DNA of 64,000 nucleotides from NCBI RefSeq assembly GCF_030273315.1, contig NZ_CP127174.1:1116001-1180000 (forward strand). Reading direction: 5' to 3'. A model generated the notes under the pieces. That model saw only the letters and a list, made by a program, of their open reading frames with translations. It had not been told where the DNA came from and did not search any database. Both the position numbers and the translations under genes were made by a program. Shown here piece after piece: positions 59,108 to 64,000 of the stretch (positions are counted from its first letter, which is position 1; each line of letters opens with the position of its first letter). Source of the stretch: Natrialbaceae archaeon AArc-T1-2 (lineage in GTDB: Archaea > Halobacteriota > Halobacteria > Halobacteriales > Natrialbaceae).

Positions 59108-59779
59108 ATGGCTTCCTACGATGCGATCTTCTTCGATCTCGACAACACCATCTGCGAGCCTATCCGCGATCGAGCGGAACTGCTCGAGACCGTCTTCGAG
59201 CGCGCTGGCGTCGAGCAGTTCTGTACGGTCGCCGGCCTCCGGGCCGCCACGCGAGAGGTGTCCGACGCCGACACCGACACGGAGTTCTTCGAGCGCGTCT
59301 TCGCGGCGGCCGCCGGCCGCGCCGACGCGGATCCGGCAGACGCACCGCGACTCGCCGAGACCTACCTCGAGGCGATCGACCCCGCACGCGTACGCTTTCG
59401 ACCCGGGGCCGAAGACGCCCTCGAGCACGCGAGCGAGCTCGGACCGATCGGACTCATCACCAACGGAAGTGAGGAGACTCAGACGAAGAAACTCGAGGCG
59501 CTCGGGCTCACCGACGCCTTCGATACGGCCGTCTTCGTCGATCCGCGAAACGGCCTCCCGCCGAAGCCCGATCCGGCACCGTTCGAACACGCGCTGTCGG
59601 CGCTCGAGGTCGAACCGGAGCGGACGATCCACATCGGTGACACCCTCTACGCCGACGTTGCCGGAGCCAACGCCATGGGAATGGACTCGGCGTGGATCGA
59701 CCTCGGCCACCGGAGTCCGGTCGACCACGAACCGACCTACGAGCTGACCACGCTCGAGGAGTTCGATCGAATTCTCTAG
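59108..59779 (+). CDS. HAD-superfamily hydrolase
   Basis: 223 residues. Motif I is IFFDLDNTICEP, motif II GLITNGSEETQ, motif III lysine in LPPKPDPAPFEHAL, motif IV HIGDTLYADVAGANAMGM. It resembles the YjjG/GPH-like C1-cap subgroup (nucleotidase or phosphoglycolate phosphatase-like). The substrate is unknown. It diverges from the DHQ synthase gene. The fourth HAD-fold enzyme in the window. Confidence 0.9.
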   Translation: MASYDAIFFDLDNTICEPIRDRAELLETVFERAGVEQFCTVAGLRAATREVSDADTDTEFFERVFAAAAGRADADPADAPRLAETYLEAIDPARVRFRPGAEDALEHASELGPIGLITNGSEETQTKKLEALGLTDAFDTAVFVDPRNGLPPKPDPAPFEHALSALEVEPERTIHIGDTLYADVAGANAMGMDSAWIDLGHRSPVDHEPTYELTTLEEFDRIL

Positions 59780-59895
59780 CACGGACGTCCGTCGATGCGT
59801 GACGATCAGTCCACGGCACCGGCACAAGACATATAGACGGCGGTGCGGATGGAGATAGCAAGACCCGAACGGTCCCCTACGCGTCACGTGGTACC

Positions 59896-60873
59896 ATGAC
59901 AGACGCCGATACGCCGTCGCTCGAACAGGGCGACGCGCCGACGACCGTCGAGCCCCTTCCGCCTCGCGAGGTGACACAGCTGTGTGCGGACGTCGAGTCG
60001 AACGTCGGTCGCGTGATCGTCGGCCACGACGAGGCGGTCGAGCACGTGATCACGGCCGTCCTCGCTCGCGGCCACGTCCTGCTCGAGGACGTCCCCGGCG
60101 TCGGCAAGACGATGCTCGCTCGCGCGCTCGCGAGATCGATCGACTGCACGTTCAGCCGGATCCAGTTCACCCCCGATCTGTTGCCGACCGACGTCACCGG
60201 CGTCAACGTCTTCGACAAGCAACGACGCGAGTTCGAGTTCCAGCCCGGCCCCATCTTCGGAAACGTCGTGCTGGCCGACGAGATCAACCGCGCGCCGCCG
60301 AAGACCCAGTCGGCGTTGCTCGAGGCGATGGCGGAGAGTCAGGTCACCGTCGACGGCGAGACGCGGTCGCTTCCGACGCCGTTTACGGTCGTCGCGACCC
60401 AAAACGCCGTCGAGCGCGACCGGGCCTACGAGTTGCCGTTCGCGGAGGTCGACCGGTTCACGAAGAAACTCGAGTTGGGCTATCCCGACGCCGACGAAGA
60501 GATCGAGCTGCTCGACAGGGCCGTCGGCCACCACCCCATCGAGACGCTCGACCCCGTCACCGATCTCGAGTCGATCCGCAGGGCCCGAGAGACGGTCGCA
60601 CGGGTGTCGGTGCGAGAGCCGGTCCGGGAGTACGCGACACGGCTCGTAACCGACACCCGCGAGCACGCACGCATCGGTGCGAGTCCGCGTGGAACGATCT
60701 CGCTCTTGCGGGCGGCACAGGCCCGGGCGATCACCGACGGTCGAGAGTACGTCGTTCCGGGCGACGTCCAGCACGAAGCCCCCGTCGTGTTGGGCCATCG
60801 CATTCGGACGGCGACGGGCGAGAACGGACGCGACGTCGTCGAAGATGCCCTCGAGCGCGTCCCGGTACCATGA
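59896..60873 (+). CDS. MoxR-family AAA+ ATPase
   Basis: 325 residues. Walker A VPGVGKTML, Walker B VVLADEINRAPPKTQSALLE, and the MoxR-specific MAESQVTVDGETRSLPTPFT. MoxR ATPases act as chaperones with DUF58/VWA partners in metallo-enzyme or envelope complex maturation. It overlaps the DUF58 gene by 4 nt (ATGA), so the pair is coupled, and the transglutaminase gene follows. Confidence 0.94.
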   Translation: MTDADTPSLEQGDAPTTVEPLPPREVTQLCADVESNVGRVIVGHDEAVEHVITAVLARGHVLLEDVPGVGKTMLARALARSIDCTFSRIQFTPDLLPTDVTGVNVFDKQRREFEFQPGPIFGNVVLADEINRAPPKTQSALLEAMAESQVTVDGETRSLPTPFTVVATQNAVERDRAYELPFAEVDRFTKKLELGYPDADEEIELLDRAVGHHPIETLDPVTDLESIRRARETVARVSVREPVREYATRLVTDTREHARIGASPRGTISLLRAAQARAITDGREYVVPGDVQHEAPVVLGHRIRTATGENGRDVVEDALERVPVP

Positions 60874-61865
60874 GACCGACGGGACGCGGGCTGGCGGTCG
60901 TCGTCGTTGTGATCGCCAGCCTGGCCATGGCCCGGGCGTTCGGACCACGGGCGTTGAACGCCGTCGTCGCGCCGCTTGCCGTCGCTGCACTCGTCGGCCT
61001 GATCGCGGTCGTCCGGGCGGGCGAGCCGACGATCGATCGTCGGCCGGTCGCGGCGGGGTTTCCCGGCGAGACCCGACCCGTCTCGCTCTCGATCGACGGC
61101 GGCGGGGCAACGCCGGCACGGATCGACGACGCCGTCGACGACGGGCTCTCGGCGACGGGCAACGTCGCGACGACGACGCTTACGGACGACTACCGCTACG
61201 AGATCGAACTCGAGGAGCGAGGCGAACACGAGCTCGGTCCGCTTTCGATCGCGGTGACCGACGCCTTCGGACTCGTCAGACGGCGCTTCGAGCTCCCCGA
61301 CCGGGGCCGCGTCCTCGTCTATCCCCGCGTCTACGAACTGCGCGGCGACGGAGCCGAACTGCGGTCGGCGCTTTCGGCCACCCGCGGGTTCGACCGCGGC
61401 GAGTTCGACCACCTCCGGGAGTACGAACGCGGCGATCCGGTCCGGGACGTCCACTGGACGGCGACGGCGAAACGAGCCGACGACGAGCTGCTCGTCGCAG
61501 CAGACGCGGCCGACGGCGACGGTCGGACCGCGACGATCGTCGCCGAAGCGAGTCCGGGCCAGGGCGACGAGATGGCCGCCGCGACCGCGAGCGTGGCCAC
61601 GGCCCTGCTCGAGGCGGCCGTTCCGGTCCGCGTCGTCACGCCCGAGGGCACCCGGTCGGCGTCCGGGCGGGACGACCGCCGGGACCTGCTCGAGTTGCTC
61701 GCGACGGTCGGGCCGGGCGAGGTCGAGGGCGACGACCGACGCGAAGCGGACGTGCTCGTCCGGGCCGACGCGGGCGGAACGGTCGTCGTCGTCGGGGACC
61801 GCGAGTTCCCGTTCGATCGACTCTGCGGAGAGATCACGGAACGAACCGAACCGGCTCGAGGGTGA
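60870..61865 (+). CDS. DUF58 membrane protein
   Basis: 331 residues. Two N-terminal hydrophobic helices (GLAVVVVVIASLAMARAFG; LNAVVAPLAVAALVGLIAVV), then a beta-rich region and the DUF58 core (RGFDRGEFDHLREYERGDPV; RDVHWTATAKRADDELLVAA), which leads into a VWA-like fold. It is the standard partner of MoxR. The function of the complex is unproven in archaea. Confidence 0.92.
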   Translation: MRPTGRGLAVVVVVIASLAMARAFGPRALNAVVAPLAVAALVGLIAVVRAGEPTIDRRPVAAGFPGETRPVSLSIDGGGATPARIDDAVDDGLSATGNVATTTLTDDYRYEIELEERGEHELGPLSIAVTDAFGLVRRRFELPDRGRVLVYPRVYELRGDGAELRSALSATRGFDRGEFDHLREYERGDPVRDVHWTATAKRADDELLVAADAADGDGRTATIVAEASPGQGDEMAAATASVATALLEAAVPVRVVTPEGTRSASGRDDRRDLLELLATVGPGEVEGDDRREADVLVRADAGGTVVVVGDREFPFDRLCGEITERTEPARG

Positions 61866-61869
61866 TCAC

Positions 61870-64000
61870 GTGAGGACGACGACACAGCGATCGGCGACGG
61901 TCGCCGTCGACGCGACGACGGCGTTTCGCCTGCTCGCACTCGGGAGCGTCCTCGCGCTGACGGGCTCGTACGTGTGGGTGTTACGGGACGTGGCGCTGGT
62001 CGTCGGCGACGCGACGTCGTTGCTCGCGCTCGTCGTCGCGATACTCGCGGCGGCGACGGTGCTCGCCCGGGCGATCCGACCGCGAACCGCGATTGGCCTC
62101 GCCGCCGCAGCCGGCGCGGGCGGATTCGGCTACTATCTCGTCACGACGGACGCCGGCCTCGGCGCGACGGTCGCGACCGCACGCGACCTGCTCGCAGACA
62201 CCGCCGCGCTCGCGACCGGGCTGTCGGTGTTGCGAATGGTCGATGCGGGAACCTGGGCGCTCGCGTTCGTCCCCGCGCCAGTCTTTCTCTCGTGGTATCT
62301 CGCGCTCCGGCGTCAGTACGCTGCAAGCGTCGTCCCGGGTGCGGTCGCACTCTTCTTTCTCGTGCTTACCGGCGACGCGTCCGTCGCCGCCACCGCCGTC
62401 GGAACCGTCGGCGCACTCGCCGCCGTCGCCCTCGGCGACCTCGAGCGTCGCGGCGGGACGGTCGCCCAGCTCGAGCTCGTCTCGCTGGTCGTCGCCGCTA
62501 TGCTGGTGCTCTCGATGACCGTGCCACTCGTCCCCGGAAGTGCGGGCACGAACGGACCGGCGATAGGCGGCGGCGACGGCGTCGACACCCTCGAGGAGAC
62601 GAGTGCAACCGCGCCCGACCGGTCGCCGATCGCCGGCGAGGTCGACCTCTCGCCGGAGGTCCGCTTTACCGTCCAGAGCGAACGACCGAGCTACTGGCGA
62701 ACAGGTGTTTACGACCGGTTTACCGGCGACGAGTGGATCCGGACGGGACAGGAACAGGCGTACGACGGAGAGCTGGCGCGACCGCCTGGCGAGTACGAGA
62801 CGGTCGAACAGACCGTTCACGTCGAGGCACCAGCCGAAATCATGCCCGCCGCAGCCCACCCGATCGCCGTCGACGGCGAACTCGCATCGGACACCGCGGT
62901 CACGACGCACGGTCAGATCCGGCCCGACGGGCCGTTGTTCGCGGGCGACACCTACACCGTCCGAAGCGCCATCGTCGATCCTCCATCCGACGAGCTCCAA
63001 GCGGCTGAAACGGCGTATCCGGAACCGATCACAGAGACGTACCTCCAGACGCCGGGTGACGTCTCGCCGGCGTTCGAGACCTACACCGAAGCGGTCACCG
63101 CCGACGCCGACACACCGTACGAGAAAGCAGTCGCCGTCGAACGCTACCTGCGAACCTCGAAGGAGTACTCCCTCGAGGTCGAGAAGCCGGATGGCGACGT
63201 CGCGGAGGCGTTTCTCTTCGAGATGGACGACGGCTACTGCGTCTACTTCGCGACGACGATGGTCCAGATGCTCCGGACGGCTGACGTCCCCGCACGGTAC
63301 GCCGTCGGCTACACGAGCGGCCAGGAGATCGACGACGGCGAGTACGTCGTCCGCGGGACCGACGCCCACGCGTGGGTCGAAGTGTACTTCCCCGATCACG
63401 GCTGGGTCACGTTCGAGCCGACGCCGGGCGGTCCTCGCGAGGAGACTCACGACGCGTTCGTCGAACAGGCCCGCGAGGACGGCTCCGCGAGCGTCGACAC
63501 CGACGATAGCGAGGACGCCTCGATCGAGGAGGGAGACGACGAGGACCCGCCCGAAGACGCGTTCGACCTCGGCGAACTGGAGCTACCAGACGGTGACAAC
63601 GAGAGCGACGCCGACGGCGCGGGCGATGACCGAGTCGACTCGAACGGGGAAGACGAAGACGGCATCGATCCCGGACCGGACGTCTCGGCTCCCGACGACG
63701 ACGGGATCGCGATGCCGGGACTCGAGACGACCATCGTCGGGCTGGCCGCACTCGTCGGGCTCGTTGCTGGCGTACGCCGAACACGCATCCCGAGCCGCCT
63801 CTATCGCGGCTACCGGCTACACTGGCAACGACCCGGCGACGAACCCGGCCGAGACGTCGAACGGGCCTACGAACGTCTCGAATTGCTACTCGAACGCGAG
63901 TACCGGCCGCGACGTCGATCGGAGACGGTCCGGGACTACCTCGAGCGGCTCGCGTCGGCACACGGCCTCGACGACCGGGTCGTCGCCGTCGGTCGTCGGT
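61870..64000 (+). CDS. TgpA-type transglutaminase-like membrane protein, C-terminus beyond the window
   Basis: Open to the right edge (710 codons seen) from the GTG at 61870, 4 nt after the DUF58 stop. An N-terminal block of about six helices (to about 225), an extracellular domain with a transglutaminase-like catalytic core: Cys457 in MDDGYCVYFATTMVQML, His500 in GTDAHAWVEVYFP, and Glu516 in TFEPTPGG where Asp is common. An Asp/Glu-rich linker (about 540-610) precedes a further helix near 615-635 and a cytoplasmic tail. It may be a protease or transglutaminase acting on surface proteins. Confidence 0.9.
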   Translation, partial: MRTTTQRSATVAVDATTAFRLLALGSVLALTGSYVWVLRDVALVVGDATSLLALVVAILAAATVLARAIRPRTAIGLAAAAGAGGFGYYLVTTDAGLGATVATARDLLADTAALATGLSVLRMVDAGTWALAFVPAPVFLSWYLALRRQYAASVVPGAVALFFLVLTGDASVAATAVGTVGALAAVALGDLERRGGTVAQLELVSLVVAAMLVLSMTVPLVPGSAGTNGPAIGGGDGVDTLEETSATAPDRSPIAGEVDLSPEVRFTVQSERPSYWRTGVYDRFTGDEWIRTGQEQAYDGELARPPGEYETVEQTVHVEAPAEIMPAAAHPIAVDGELASDTAVTTHGQIRPDGPLFAGDTYTVRSAIVDPPSDELQAAETAYPEPITETYLQTPGDVSPAFETYTEAVTADADTPYEKAVAVERYLRTSKEYSLEVEKPDGDVAEAFLFEMDDGYCVYFATTMVQMLRTADVPARYAVGYTSGQEIDDGEYVVRGTDAHAWVEVYFPDHGWVTFEPTPGGPREETHDAFVEQAREDGSASVDTDDSEDASIEEGDDEDPPEDAFDLGELELPDGDNESDADGAGDDRVDSNGEDEDGIDPGPDVSAPDDDGIAMPGLETTIVGLAALVGLVAGVRRTRIPSRLYRGYRLHWQRPGDEPGRDVERAYERLELLLEREYRPRRRSETVRDYLERLASAHGLDDRVVAVGRR

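Noticed and set aside
1-64000. tRNA, rRNA and CRISPR arrays
   Set aside because: I looked for T-loop-like GTTCRANNC contexts with matching stems and for regularly spaced repeats, and saw none that fold convincingly; a tRNAscan or Infernal run would settle it.

Overview
The window is a 64 kb piece of a haloarchaeal chromosome. The evidence is high GC with strong third-position GC bias, very acidic proteins, two TFB genes, an S-layer glycoprotein with a PGF-CTERM-type tail, archaeal-type 3-dehydroquinate synthase, methylaspartate-cycle genes and class III PHA synthase. The gene set fits a Natrialbales-like organism; the genus cannot be fixed from the sequence alone.

Layout. 1-3.8 kb: a winged-helix/sulfurtransferase fusion cut by the left edge, a CPA1-type antiporter with TrkA domains, and a frameshift-damaged beta-propeller-like membrane protein. 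4.0-10.7 kb: the methylaspartate-cycle block (mct divergent from mamA-mamB-mal-mch and a malyl-CoA-lyase-type gene). 10.8-21.8 kb: housekeeping and cofactor genes (GNAT, methyltransferase, TrmO, NOG1 GTPase, HisE, PdxT, HAD enzymes, a Bat-type regulator, a MoeA fusion, a 2Fe-2S ferredoxin, a lipoprotein). 22.0-25.4 kb: tfb, a zinc-ribbon protein, a UPF0058 protein, a DUF555 protein and OGG. 25.5-27.6 kb: a foreign-looking island with three coupled small genes, then an AT-rich pair of inverted methyltransferase paralogues, one of them broken. 27.7-30.8 kb: three UspA-type genes (one frameshifted) and a damaged small-gene pair. 30.9-33.6 kb: acylphosphatase, NAD(P)HX repair enzyme, MoaC. 33.7-38.7 kb: PHA locus (phaR-phaP-phaE-phaC, phaB, divergent phaJ). 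38.8-41.3 kb: phosphohexomutase, a possible toxin-antitoxin pair, and an IS605-like palindromic remnant. 41.5-46.1 kb: a small surface glycoprotein beside the S-layer glycoprotein. 46.3-51.5 kb: a TetR / secreted CARDB-like protein / RND exporter operon with a perfect palindromic operator. 51.5-59.8 kb: HAD enzymes, NTPase, the second tfb and second UPF0058 gene, AroD, an RnfC/PduS-like protein, DHQ synthase II. 59.9-64 kb: a MoxR, DUF58 and transglutaminase operon running off the right edge.

How the genes work together. The methylaspartate cycle assimilates acetyl-CoA, and the PHA genes store surplus acetyl units, so both carbon modules sit in one neighbourhood. The two tfb genes each have a UPF0058 gene a short distance downstream on the same strand, the clearest internal duplication. 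A run of T residues 25-32 nt before the start codon recurs in front of many genes and suggests leaderless transcription. Several genes (3.1, 29.9 and 30.5 kb) regain a sensible frame if one base is added, mostly within a short C run; these are either real lesions or base-calling errors. No tRNA, rRNA, CRISPR array or complete transposase was seen.
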